Positions 1-5,567 of a DNA stretch of 6,543 bases are shown here, in pieces. The stretch is taken from contig CADBND010000135.1 of assembly GCA_902795875.1 (NCBI GenBank), positions 1 through 6,543 of the forward strand, in the 5' to 3' direction. The first letter of the stretch is position 1. The number at the start of each line of letters is the position of its first letter. The translations under genes were made by a program, and so were the position numbers. Under the pieces are notes generated by a model, which had not been told where the DNA came from, made no database searches, and saw only the letters and a program-made list of their open reading frames with translations. Source of the stretch: an uncultured Erysipelotrichaceae bacterium (GTDB lineage Bacteria > Bacillota_I > Bacilli_A > Erysipelotrichales > Erysipelotrichaceae).

Positions 1-289
1 ATGAGGGAATCAGAGAATCCCAGTCCGTCTTGACGATCTGTACTTCTCTTCCGAGCTTTTCAGCGATCATCGACGCGATAACAACATCATATCCGTCCGC
101 AAAGTCAACAGAAGAGATCGCGACAGCAGTATCGGAATCTGAGACCTGTGTCCAGTTGAAAGGGGCATAATCGCATTCCATTCCGACTCTGAGAACAGAA
201 CTCTCTTCTTCATCGTTTGCGGGTGCGTTATTGGAACATCCGCAAAGGATAACAAGGGATAATACGAGCAGTGTAATAATCTTTTTCAT
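1..289 (-). CDS. Amino-acid (probably lysine) ABC transporter substrate-binding lipoprotein, N-terminal part
   Basis: The minus strand from ATG at 289 stays open for 96 codons to the window edge, so the C-terminal part lies outside. The N-terminus is a lipoprotein signal peptide: two lysines, a hydrophobic stretch (residues 4-16) and a lipobox LCGC with Cys18 as the predicted lipidated residue. An acidic linker follows, then LRVGMECDYAPFNW (33-46) and DGYDVVIASMIAEKLG (65-80), the typical first lobe of family 3 extracellular solute-binding proteins for polar amino acids. The mature protein would sit on the outer face of the membrane and deliver substrate to a permease/ATPase pair, presumably encoded beyond position 1. 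The start is supported by a GAAAGGAAG Shine-Dalgarno (298-306) just past a terminator. Lysine as substrate is inferred from the upstream L-box-like leader, not from binding residues. The amino-acid-binding family is clear; the exact ligand is less sure. Confidence 0.88.
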   Translation of the reverse strand, partial: MKKIITLLVLSLVILCGCSNNAPANDEEESSVLRVGMECDYAPFNWTQVSDSDTAVAISSVDFADGYDVVIASMIAEKLGREVQIVKTDWDSLIPS

Positions 290-309
290 GTTTTTTTCTT
301 CCTTTCAAT

Positions 310-337
310 AAAAAATCGTATGCACTATCACATACGA
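310..337 (-). terminator. Intrinsic terminator in the riboswitch leader (transcriptional attenuator)
   Basis: Read on the minus strand, a 7-bp perfect stem TCGTATG/CATACGA (337-331 with 322-316) closes an 8-nt loop and runs straight into six T residues (315-310). It ends about 20 nt before the lipoprotein start and just before its Shine-Dalgarno, the usual place for an attenuator. A possible antiterminator is visible: minus-strand ACTATCG (352-346), directly after the aptamer's closing stem, can pair with TGATAGT (330-324), the terminator loop, with one G-U pair. Ligand binding that stabilises the aptamer would free the terminator. The hairpin and T-run are seen; the switching mechanism is inferred. 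Confidence 0.85.
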
Positions 338-352
338 GTTTTCATCGATAGT

Positions 353-506
353 AATAGCGCCTCTTCTCACGAAGGAGTGCCATAGGTATTTCCTATGACC
401 CCACATGTCTCACATGCCTGTGTACCATGTTCGGCGGTGATTGCCTTTCGTATCTTTCGATGCCTGCCGGCTCCGGATACTACTCATCTGCACCGCTACC
501 TCTATT
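353..506 (-). promoter_or_regulatory. Lysine riboswitch (L-box) aptamer, probable
   Basis: The minus strand reads AAUAGAGGUAGCGG, then GAUGAGUAG, then GAAAGG (449-444) and CGCCGAA (436-430). These are in the order and rough spacing of the L-box core (AUAGAGGUGCG, AGAGUAG, GAAAGG, CGCCGAA). The closing stem P1 is AAUAG (506-502) with CUAUU (357-353); compared with the GAUAG/CUAUC form I recall from Bacillus, this is a compensatory change. Inside are a GAAA-capped mini-stem, an ACAUG/CAUGU region, a CAUAGG-AAAUA-CCUAUG hairpin and a CUUC-GUGA-GAAG hairpin. The last is extra relative to the usual five-helix layout, and the usual GGAG before the P1 3' strand is replaced by AGAGG. The aptamer is followed by a terminator and an amino-acid-binding lipoprotein, which fits lysine-repressed uptake. 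Assigned by eye from motif recall, without a covariance search. Confidence 0.75.
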
Positions 507-527
507 TATAGATTTTTTACGATTTTT

Positions 528-556
528 ATTATTGCCTTATTTCTTTCATCTGTCAA
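528..556 (-). promoter_or_regulatory. Sigma-A-type promoter of the lysine-uptake transcript
   Basis: On the minus strand a perfect -35 box TTGACA (556-551) is followed by a 17-bp spacer and AATAAT (533-528), a 5/6 match to the -10 consensus. The predicted start, near 521, lies about 15 nt before the aptamer, so the riboswitch would be transcribed whole. Confidence 0.8.
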
Positions 557-625
557 CACATTTGTTTATTTTTTTCATTTTTTTGAAATGATTTTCATCG
601 TAATATAAATTAGAAGGGTGCTCAT

Positions 626-1342
626 ATGAATTATTCGAACGAAAAACTTGAAAAGAATCGGATCGCACAGAGTATCGCCAAAGAAACGCTAAAAGAAATG
701 AAGGATATCCTTCACCCGGGTATGAATGAGAAACTCATTCATGATATCGTCTGTGAAAAAATGATCAAAAAAGGATCGGGAGCTTTCTGGTACCATTCAC
801 TTGGTGCTCTGGTGTTACTGGGAGAGCGTTCCGTGCTTTCCATCAGTGCCAGAGATTATATCCCTGATGAAAACAACATTTTAATGGACCACGATATCCT
901 GACGATCGATGTTTCGCCGACTTTTGATTCCATGTGGGGCGATCATGCGCGGACATTCTTCTTTGAAAACGGGAAATATGTTTCCTATAAAGAGATCAAC
1001 GATCCCTTATACAAAAGGGGGATACAAGCGGAGATCATATTGCACAATACGCTTATCGAAGAAATAAGGCCTTCTATGTCCTATGAAGAAGCCTATATCC
1101 ATCTTTCCGATAAGATCAGAAGTCTCGGTTTTATCAATTTGGATTTTCACGGCAATCTCGGGCACTCGATCGAAGAAGACGAAAAAGACAGGATCTGTCT
1201 GGAAATGGGAAACAAAAAGACTTTCCAGGAATACGGAAAGCCCTTTACGCTGGAACCGCATATTGCCTTAAAAGGCAGTAAGACCGGTTTCAAGATGGAA
1301 GATATCTATTATATCGATGGAGATCGTTTTTCAGTTTTGTGA
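626..1342 (+). CDS. M24-family metallopeptidase (Xaa-Pro/methionine aminopeptidase-like), stand-alone catalytic domain
   Basis: A 238-residue pita-bread-fold protein without the extra N-terminal domain of full aminopeptidase P or prolidase. All five dinuclear-metal ligands can be placed: Asp95 (LTIDVS), Asp106 (WGDHARTFF), His180 (NLGHSIE), Glu210 (FTLEPHI) and Glu225 (KMEDIYY). A cytoplasmic metal-dependent aminopeptidase or dipeptidase is therefore likely. The GH-G-I-G-x-E-x-H-E region of classical M24 enzymes is replaced by GHSIEEDEKD, so the second histidine is Lys187; this points to a divergent subfamily and leaves specificity open. There is no signal peptide or membrane segment. The start is supported by GAAGGG (613-618), 7 nt upstream. 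The 3' end overlaps the convergent kinase gene by 12 bp, with no terminator visible between them. Nothing ties it to the lysine transporter or the ECF system except position. Confidence 0.85.
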   Translation: MNYSNEKLEKNRIAQSIAKETLKEMKDILHPGMNEKLIHDIVCEKMIKKGSGAFWYHSLGALVLLGERSVLSISARDYIPDENNILMDHDILTIDVSPTFDSMWGDHARTFFFENGKYVSYKEINDPLYKRGIQAEIILHNTLIEEIRPSMSYEEAYIHLSDKIRSLGFINLDFHGNLGHSIEEDEKDRICLEMGNKKTFQEYGKPFTLEPHIALKGSKTGFKMEDIYYIDGDRFSVL

Positions 1343-2263
1343 ATCAAGGATCTTCCAAACCTCATCGATCCCTACGGCACCGCTTCTGGCACCGAGTTTC
1401 GTGATACAAACAGATGCATGAGCAGTTGCAAATTGCGCTGCTTTTTTTATACCGAGATCATCCATCATCGTTGAAAAGCTGCTGCAGAAGGTATCTCCTG
1501 CTCCAGTGACATCTACGACATCGACTTTTCTTGCCGGGATCTTCAGCTCTTCTTTTCCTTTCTGATAGATGATACATCCTTTTTCCGCAAGTGTTACGAC
1601 AACTAAAGACATGCCCAATTCAAACAGGTGATCAGCTTGTTCTTTATATGTTCTTTCCTGTCTTACACTGTCAAATCCTGTTTCATTGAAGAAACCGATA
1701 TCGACACTTTTGAAGCGGCCGTCGTCGCCGTTTCTCTCATAATCCACGTCAAAATCAACAATGATCTTACAGCCTTGCTTTTTTATTAAGTGTGAGAATT
1801 CGTTGAAAGAAAGGCCTTTGTATCTGAGCGTTTGCAGCATCGATATCGTCGAATAGATGTATGATGCTTTCTGCATCGTATCCATCATCTCTTCGCTCAC
1901 ATCGATATGGTCGATATCGATCTGAGGAATAAAAACGGTGTGATCATCATTTATCAGAAAGATCATCGTTTTGGAATCCGGAAGACTGTTATCGATGACA
2001 GAAAGGGATGTATCGATTCCTTTTTCCTGAAGGTCTTTCAGAAGATATTTCGCGATCGGGCCATCATTCATACACGTCCAGAAAACCGTTTTCTTTCCTA
2101 ATGCAGCACGAACACATGCGGCATTCGCAATCATTCCTCCTGGAACAGCAGGAAGAGTGATCACATTTTCTTTATCTGACTGGCCAGGCCATCTGTCACA
2201 GCGATAATATTCATCGAGTGCCACATCACCGATATATACGGCATAATCATTGTCTTTATTCAT
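1331..2263 (-). CDS. PfkB-family (ribokinase-like) sugar or nucleoside kinase, active-site intact
   Basis: A 310-residue cytoplasmic kinase of about the usual family length. The N-terminal beta strand reads YIGDVALDEYY (10-20). The substrate-side motif 1 is PGGMIANAA (41-49). The C-terminal ATP/anion-hole motif 2 is DVVDVTGAGDTFCSSF (248-263), with Asp257 as catalytic base. It should transfer the gamma phosphate of ATP to a hydroxymethyl group of a sugar or nucleoside; the exact substrate is not readable. The ATG is preceded by GAGGGA (2269-2274), 5 nt away, and by a convincing promoter. It is divergent from the ECF operon across a short shared regulatory region, so it may be co-regulated and phosphorylate the imported compound (inference). 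Its 3' end overlaps the M24 gene tail to tail. It also contrasts with the second PfkB-fold protein at 5568, which lacks the catalytic Asp. Confidence 0.92.
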   Translation of the reverse strand: MNKDNDYAVYIGDVALDEYYRCDRWPGQSDKENVITLPAVPGGMIANAACVRAALGKKTVFWTCMNDGPIAKYLLKDLQEKGIDTSLSVIDNSLPDSKTMIFLINDDHTVFIPQIDIDHIDVSEEMMDTMQKASYIYSTISMLQTLRYKGLSFNEFSHLIKKQGCKIIVDFDVDYERNGDDGRFKSVDIGFFNETGFDSVRQERTYKEQADHLFELGMSLVVVTLAEKGCIIYQKGKEELKIPARKVDVVDVTGAGDTFCSSFSTMMDDLGIKKAAQFATAHASVCITKLGARSGAVGIDEVWKILDSQN

Positions 2264-2281
2264 AAGAGTCCCTCATCTATG

Positions 2282-2310
2282 ATTATATTCTTTAAAACAT
2301 TCCTTCACAA
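2282..2310 (-). promoter_or_regulatory. Promoter of the divergent PfkB kinase
   Basis: On the minus strand TTGTGA (2310-2305) is followed by a 17-bp spacer and a perfect TATAAT (2287-2282). The predicted start near 2275 gives a very short leader of about 12 nt that begins at the GAGGGA ribosome binding site. The -35 boxes of this and the opposite promoter lie only 12 bp apart. Confidence 0.65.
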
Positions 2311-2350
2311 TTCTTCAATTCATTGTAGAAACTGTTTTTAAGTTGTAGAA
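2304..2350. repeat. Repeated TTGTAGAA half-sites in the divergent promoter region
   Basis: TTGTAGAA occurs at 2323-2330 and again, identically, at 2343-2350, exactly 20 bp on. A related inverted copy, TTCACAA, lies at 2304-2310, again about 20 bp from the first. ACAAT (2307-2311) and ATTGT (2322-2326) form an inverted pair spanning both -35 boxes. Two helical turns of spacing fit regulator binding on one face of the DNA. The repeats are seen; the operator role is inferred, and the boxes are short enough to arise by chance in AT-rich DNA. Confidence 0.35.
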
Positions 2351-2351
2351 T
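2323..2351 (+). promoter_or_regulatory. Candidate promoter of the ECF operon
   Basis: TTGTAG (2323-2328), a 17-bp spacer, then TAGAAT (2346-2351), a 5/6 match to the -10 consensus. The -35 match is weak (TTG plus little else), consistent with a promoter needing an activator or with a wrong call. The predicted start near 2358 leaves a leader of about 42 nt with AGGGGG (2387-2392) as ribosome binding site. I recognise no riboswitch in that leader. Confidence 0.45.
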
Positions 2352-2399
2352 AAAGATAAAGGTACCCGTATACAGCGGGGATTTATAGGGGGAAAAATA

Positions 2400-3026
2400 A
2401 TGTCAAGAAAAGATTCAAACAGGCTGACTTGGTTCCTGATCCCGATCGGCGTAGCCGTTAACTTTATCGGTGGAACCATAATTTTGCTGCTGAAACTGCC
2501 GATCTACCTGGATTCAATCGGTACGATCATCGTAGGTGCTCTTTGTGGCGCTTGGCCTGGTGTTATCGTAGGTCTTATTTCTAACATCCTGACCGCTATC
2601 ACCAGCCCGAACAATCTCTTCTATGCGCCGCTCAATATGGCATTTGGCGTATTGGCAGCATACTTATCTAAGAAGGGTGTATTCAAGAAATTCATTCCGA
2701 CTCTGATCAGCTCCTTAGGATTTGCTTTCATCGGCGGTGCGATCGGTGCTTTGATCACATGGGCTCTTTATGGTTTCGACTTCGGTTCCGGTACGACCGC
2801 TATCGTCGTCCTTCCTATTTGGAAAGCTTTAGGTTCTCCGGAAGTTCCGGTAACGAAGTTCCTGATCCAGTTACTTGGTGAATTCTCATGTGACTTACTC
2901 GACAAGTCGATCACGATCATCGTCTGCTACTTCATTCTGAAGGCGTTCCCGACTCGTTTCCTTTCCAAGCTTCCTCTTGGTCCTATTTATATCAGTGATG
3001 AGGCGAAAGCTTTGGATAATGAGTAG
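2400..3026 (+). CDS. ECF transporter S component (substrate-binding membrane subunit), substrate unknown
   Basis: A 208-residue, strongly hydrophobic protein with about six predicted membrane segments (roughly 11-31, 35-50, 52-68, 73-90, 99-123, 154-182) and a short basic N-terminus expected in the cytoplasm. The stretch LPIYLDSIGTIIVGALCG (33-50) followed by PGVIVGLISN (53-62) is typical of small ECF S components, which capture a micronutrient and topple in the membrane when joined to EcfT. Length fits the family. The EcfT, EcfA1 and EcfA2 genes follow on the same strand, a dedicated group I arrangement, which strongly supports the call. The ligand is not evident: I see no match to the S components for thiamine, riboflavin, biotin or folate that I can recall. 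A kinase gene and a PfkB-like gene flank the module, hinting at a phosphorylatable sugar, nucleoside or vitamin precursor. The start is set by AGGGGG, 7 nt upstream. Confidence 0.88.
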   Translation: MSRKDSNRLTWFLIPIGVAVNFIGGTIILLLKLPIYLDSIGTIIVGALCGAWPGVIVGLISNILTAITSPNNLFYAPLNMAFGVLAAYLSKKGVFKKFIPTLISSLGFAFIGGAIGALITWALYGFDFGSGTTAIVVLPIWKALGSPEVPVTKFLIQLLGEFSCDLLDKSITIIVCYFILKAFPTRFLSKLPLGPIYISDEAKALDNE

Positions 3027-3054
3027 TACTCTTTAATTTAAATCGTTATTATTT

Positions 3055-3085
3055 CACAACAGGAGTTTTCGTAACTCCTGTTGTG
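3055..3085 (+). promoter_or_regulatory. Perfect 13-bp inverted repeat between S-component and EcfT genes
   Basis: CACAACAGGAGTT (3055-3067) and AACTCCTGTTGTG (3073-3085) are exact inverse complements around a 5-nt TTCGT loop. It begins 28 nt after the S-component stop and ends 8 nt before the GGAGG of EcfT. No T-run follows (CTTATTCTGG), so it is not a standard intrinsic terminator. An RNA stability or processing element, or partial attenuator, setting the S to T/A1/A2 ratio is the better guess. Confidence 0.7.
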
Positions 3086-3093
3086 CTTATTCT

Positions 3094-3098
3094 GGAGG
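3094..3098 (+). promoter_or_regulatory. Ribosome binding site that fixes the EcfT start
   Basis: GGAGG lies 6 nt before ATG at 3105. A longer reading frame begins at TTG 3081, but that codon falls inside the hairpin arm and the Shine-Dalgarno would then lie within the gene, so ATG 3105 is preferred. The ATG at 3101 is out of frame and too close. Confidence 0.85.
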
Positions 3099-3104
3099 AA
3101 ATGT

Positions 3105-3914
3105 ATGGATAAAGAATTTGCATATTCATTCAAAGATTACGTCAAATATGGCAATGGCTTCAAGGATCTCAACCCGATCTCTAAACTGACCATATCCTTA
3201 TGCCTTGGTATCGCTTCCTGTGTCATACATCGCTGGCAGTTCGGCATATTCCTTTTCTTTCTCGGCATCATTTTAGCTTTGTATACAAGGGTTTTTGACC
3301 GTTTCATCCGTTCACTTTTGGTCATAGCGATCCCTTTGCTACTTTTGACTTCGATCATGCGACAGTTGCAATATGGCCATGTAGAGGGAAATACTCCGAT
3401 CTTCAAGATCTTCGGCTGGCAATGGTACAAAGAACCTTTTATTGCCAGCATGGATATCGCCTGGTATATCATAGGCTTTTCCAGTGTCTTACTGATTTAC
3501 TTCCTGAATACGGAAATGAAAGATCTGATGCTGGCATTAGAAAACAGGGGAGTTACTCATGTTGCCAGTTATATCATGCTCAGTTCCATGCAAAGCATCA
3601 TCGATATGCGTAAATCGGCTAACACGATCTTGGAGAGCCAGAAAGCGAGAGGCATCGAAACGGACGGGAACGTTATCGTCAGAATGAAGGCGTTCTTCCC
3701 GACTTTAGGTCCGATCCTTCTATCAGCAATGTCCGGTACGGAAGAAAAAGCGATCGCCATGGATGCGCGTGCTTTCTCGCACGATGGCGGACATACATAT
3801 CTACGCGTACTCAGACCTATCCCGGTCTGGGAGTATGTCATTGACGCTCTTGCAGTACTTGTTCTGATCGGATCCATCGTATATGCGATCATGTCTTCGA
3901 TGCATGCTCTTTAG
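3105..3914 (+). CDS. ecfT: ECF transporter transmembrane coupling protein EcfT
   Basis: A 269-residue integral membrane protein that links the S component to the two ATPases. Hydrophobic segments lie at about 27-42, 46-60, 70-85, 117-134 and 245-265. Between them is a long cytoplasmic helical region with the two coupling motifs: SQKARGIE (178-185, Ala181-Arg182-Gly183) and MDARAFS (219-225). The second is Ala-Arg-Ala rather than Ala-Arg-Gly. These arginines are known to sit in grooves of the ATPases. The N-terminal LNPISKL (22-28) is typical of the CbiQ/EcfT family. The stop codon overlaps the AGGAGG of the next gene, so EcfT and EcfA1 are certainly one transcript. The start is ATG 3105, not the upstream TTG, as argued at the ribosome binding site. 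Confidence 0.92.
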   Translation: MDKEFAYSFKDYVKYGNGFKDLNPISKLTISLCLGIASCVIHRWQFGIFLFFLGIILALYTRVFDRFIRSLLVIAIPLLLLTSIMRQLQYGHVEGNTPIFKIFGWQWYKEPFIASMDIAWYIIGFSSVLLIYFLNTEMKDLMLALENRGVTHVASYIMLSSMQSIIDMRKSANTILESQKARGIETDGNVIVRMKAFFPTLGPILLSAMSGTEEKAIAMDARAFSHDGGHTYLRVLRPIPVWEYVIDALAVLVLIGSIVYAIMSSMHAL

Positions 3915-3923
3915 GAGGCACAT

Positions 3924-4766
3924 ATGTCATTTATTGAATTGAAAGATGTTTCATATAAATATCCATACACAAAAGATTTCGCTTTGAAGGATGTCAACTG
4001 CAGTTTCGAAAAAGGCAAATTCTACGGGATAATCGGTGAAAACGGCGGCGGCAAGACAACATTATGTAATCTGATCCGCGGTCTGATCCCTCATTTTTAT
4101 CTTGGAAAACTGACCGGTGAATGCAAGATCGAGGGTAAGGATATCCGGGATTGGGATACAGCTGAGCTCTCGTCAAAGATCGGCTATGTCTTCCAGAATC
4201 CGTTTACACAGATCTCCGGTATCAAATCGACCGTTTTTGAAGAAGTGGCGATCGGATTGGAGAATCTAGGCGTTCCCAAAGACGAAATGATCGAAAGAGT
4301 CATGAAAGTCTGTGAACAGCTCGATATCGGCCATCTCATAAAGAATAATCCGAACAACTTATCAGGTGGGCAAAGACAAAGAGTCGCTTTTGCTTCGATC
4401 ATTGCCATGGATACGGATACGCTCGTTATTGATGAGCCGACTTCGCAACTTGATCCGGAAGGGACGGAAAATGTCTTCAAGATCATTGAATCCCTCAAGC
4501 ATTCCAATAAAACGATCATCCTTGTTGAACACAAGATCGATTTGATCGCTCAATTCTGCGACGAGATCCTGGTCATGGAAAACGGTTCAGTCGCTTTCAG
4601 CGGGCCTACACACGAAGTATTGACGAAGAGGGAACTGTTTGAACATAAAGCTTCTATTCCTGAAGTTTCGAAATTCGGTCTTGCAATGGAAGATGCCGGC
4701 AAGCCTTTGTCAGCGATCCCGATCACGATCGAAGAAGCCTATGAGCTCATAAAAGAAAGAGGATAA
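3924..4766 (+). CDS. ecfA1: ECF transporter ATPase EcfA1 (canonical signature motif)
   Basis: A 280-residue cytoplasmic ABC ATPase that powers the ECF complex as a heterodimer with the next gene product. All motifs are present: Walker A GENGGGKTT (38-46), Q-loop Gln91 in YVFQNP, signature LSGGQRQR (146-153), Walker B LVIDE (167-171) with catalytic Glu171, D-loop SQLD (174-177) and switch His203 in VEHKID. An extension of about 45 residues follows the core, as is common in ECF ATPases, which use the C-terminus for dimer contacts. AGGAGG (3913-3918) overlaps the EcfT stop and gives a clear start. Only 4 nt separate it from the next gene, implying translational coupling. Its intact signature serves the partner's ATP site, whereas its own Walker A must face the partner's degenerate signature. 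Confidence 0.95.
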   Translation: MSFIELKDVSYKYPYTKDFALKDVNCSFEKGKFYGIIGENGGGKTTLCNLIRGLIPHFYLGKLTGECKIEGKDIRDWDTAELSSKIGYVFQNPFTQISGIKSTVFEEVAIGLENLGVPKDEMIERVMKVCEQLDIGHLIKNNPNNLSGGQRQRVAFASIIAMDTDTLVIDEPTSQLDPEGTENVFKIIESLKHSNKTIILVEHKIDLIAQFCDEILVMENGSVAFSGPTHEVLTKRELFEHKASIPEVSKFGLAMEDAGKPLSAIPITIEEAYELIKERG

Positions 4767-4770
4767 CCTT

Positions 4771-5559
4771 ATGATCGAAATCAAAAATGCCAGTTTCAAA
4801 TATCCAAATGATTTTGTGGCTTTAGAAAAGATCGATCTTACGATCAAAGAAGGAGAAAAAGTCGCCATTGTCGGACAAAACGGTGCCGGGAAGACGACCT
4901 GTGTCAAGATGATGAATGGGCTGAACAAACCGTTTGAAGGAGACGTGATCGTCGACGGCGTCAATACAAAGGATGTGACGATCGCTACGATCGCCCGCAA
5001 AGTCGGTTATGTCTTCCAGAATCCCGATGAACAGATCTTCAACAGCACAGCTCGTAAAGAGATCGAGTTCATGCCGCGCTATTACAAGCTTTCTGAAGAA
5101 GAAGTACGCCAGCGTGTCGATCATGCGGTCGAGATCTGTGATATCGGAAAGTATCTGGACACAAACCCTTACGAGATCCCGTATCCCATTCGTAAATTCG
5201 TAGCGATCGCTGCAGTGATTGCTTCCAAACCGAAATATATCATCCTTGATGAACCGACTGCCGGTCAGGACCTTCATGGAACGCAGGTACTGGGAAGACT
5301 TGTGGATACTTTGACGAATGAAGGAATGACCGTCATTACAATCACACACGATATGGAATTTGCGATTAATAATTTTGATCGTATCATTGCGATGGCTCAT
5401 AAGAACATCATTTGCGACGGTACAGCCAGAGATATCTTCTGGAACGAAGAAGTCATTAAGGAAGCCAAGATCAAGAAGCCTGCGATCGGAGAACTCGCAA
5501 AGAGGCTTGGACTTGATGGCCGCATCCTTTTCTGCGATGAACTGGTAGACAAATTATAG
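4771..5559 (+). CDS. ecfA2: ECF transporter ATPase EcfA2 with degenerate ABC signature
   Basis: A 262-residue ABC ATPase, partner of EcfA1. Walker A is GQNGAGKTT (35-43), the Q-loop has Gln83 in YVFQNPDEQIF, Walker B is IILDE (157-161) with Glu161, the D-loop is AGQD, and the switch His193 lies in THDME. The expected LSGGQ is replaced by IPYPI (136-140, bases 5176-5190), while the following RKFVAIAAVIA aligns well with the usual helix, so this is real divergence and not a frameshift. The ATP site formed by EcfA1 Walker A and this signature should therefore be impaired, as in asymmetric heterodimeric ABC systems. The Shine-Dalgarno AGAGGA lies inside the end of ecfA1. The family call is firm; the asymmetry is inferred from motifs. 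Confidence 0.94.
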   Translation: MIEIKNASFKYPNDFVALEKIDLTIKEGEKVAIVGQNGAGKTTCVKMMNGLNKPFEGDVIVDGVNTKDVTIATIARKVGYVFQNPDEQIFNSTARKEIEFMPRYYKLSEEEVRQRVDHAVEICDIGKYLDTNPYEIPYPIRKFVAIAAVIASKPKYIILDEPTAGQDLHGTQVLGRLVDTLTNEGMTVITITHDMEFAINNFDRIIAMAHKNIICDGTARDIFWNEEVIKEAKIKKPAIGELAKRLGLDGRILFCDELVDKL

Positions 5560-5567
5560 AGGATCTT

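Noticed and set aside
353..506. Alternative readings of the leader as T-box, cobalamin or SAM riboswitch
   Set aside because: I find no T-box AGGGTGG core, no B12 box and no S-box core. The GAAAGG plus CGCCGAA order and the P1 pair fit the L-box instead.
575..591. Inverted repeat TCATTT-TTTTG-AAATGA upstream of the M24 gene
   Set aside because: The arms are short and nearly pure A/T in a T-rich stretch. Chance is as good an explanation as an operator.
583..609. Plus-strand promoter TTGAAA-15-TATAAA for the M24 gene
   Set aside because: The spacer is too short and the implied start would fall in the ribosome binding site, giving no usable leader. The M24 promoter is left uncalled.
2358..2399. 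Small riboswitch (preQ1 type) in the ECF leader, suggested by the short CCCG/CGGG hairpin
   Set aside because: The region is only about 42 nt, the hairpin has four pairs, and the conserved preQ1 tail and loop sequences are absent.
3055..3095. Intrinsic terminator splitting the S component from EcfT
   Set aside because: The stem is strong but no T-run follows on either strand, so full termination is unlikely; it is kept as a regulatory hairpin.
3081..3104. TTG-initiated longer version of EcfT (eight extra residues)
   Set aside because: The TTG is within the arm of the 13-bp hairpin and has no proper ribosome binding site, while ATG 3105 has GGAGG at 6 nt.
5207..5215. GCGATCGC octamers resembling cyanobacterial HIP1 (also near 3750)
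   Set aside because: I noticed only two copies, both inside coding sequence rich in CGATC, and nothing else in the window suggests a cyanobacterium.
4822..5400. Long antisense open frame of 192 codons on minus
   Set aside because: It lies wholly inside ecfA2, whose ABC motifs are unmistakable. The antisense translation shows no recognisable domain, so it is a codon-usage shadow.
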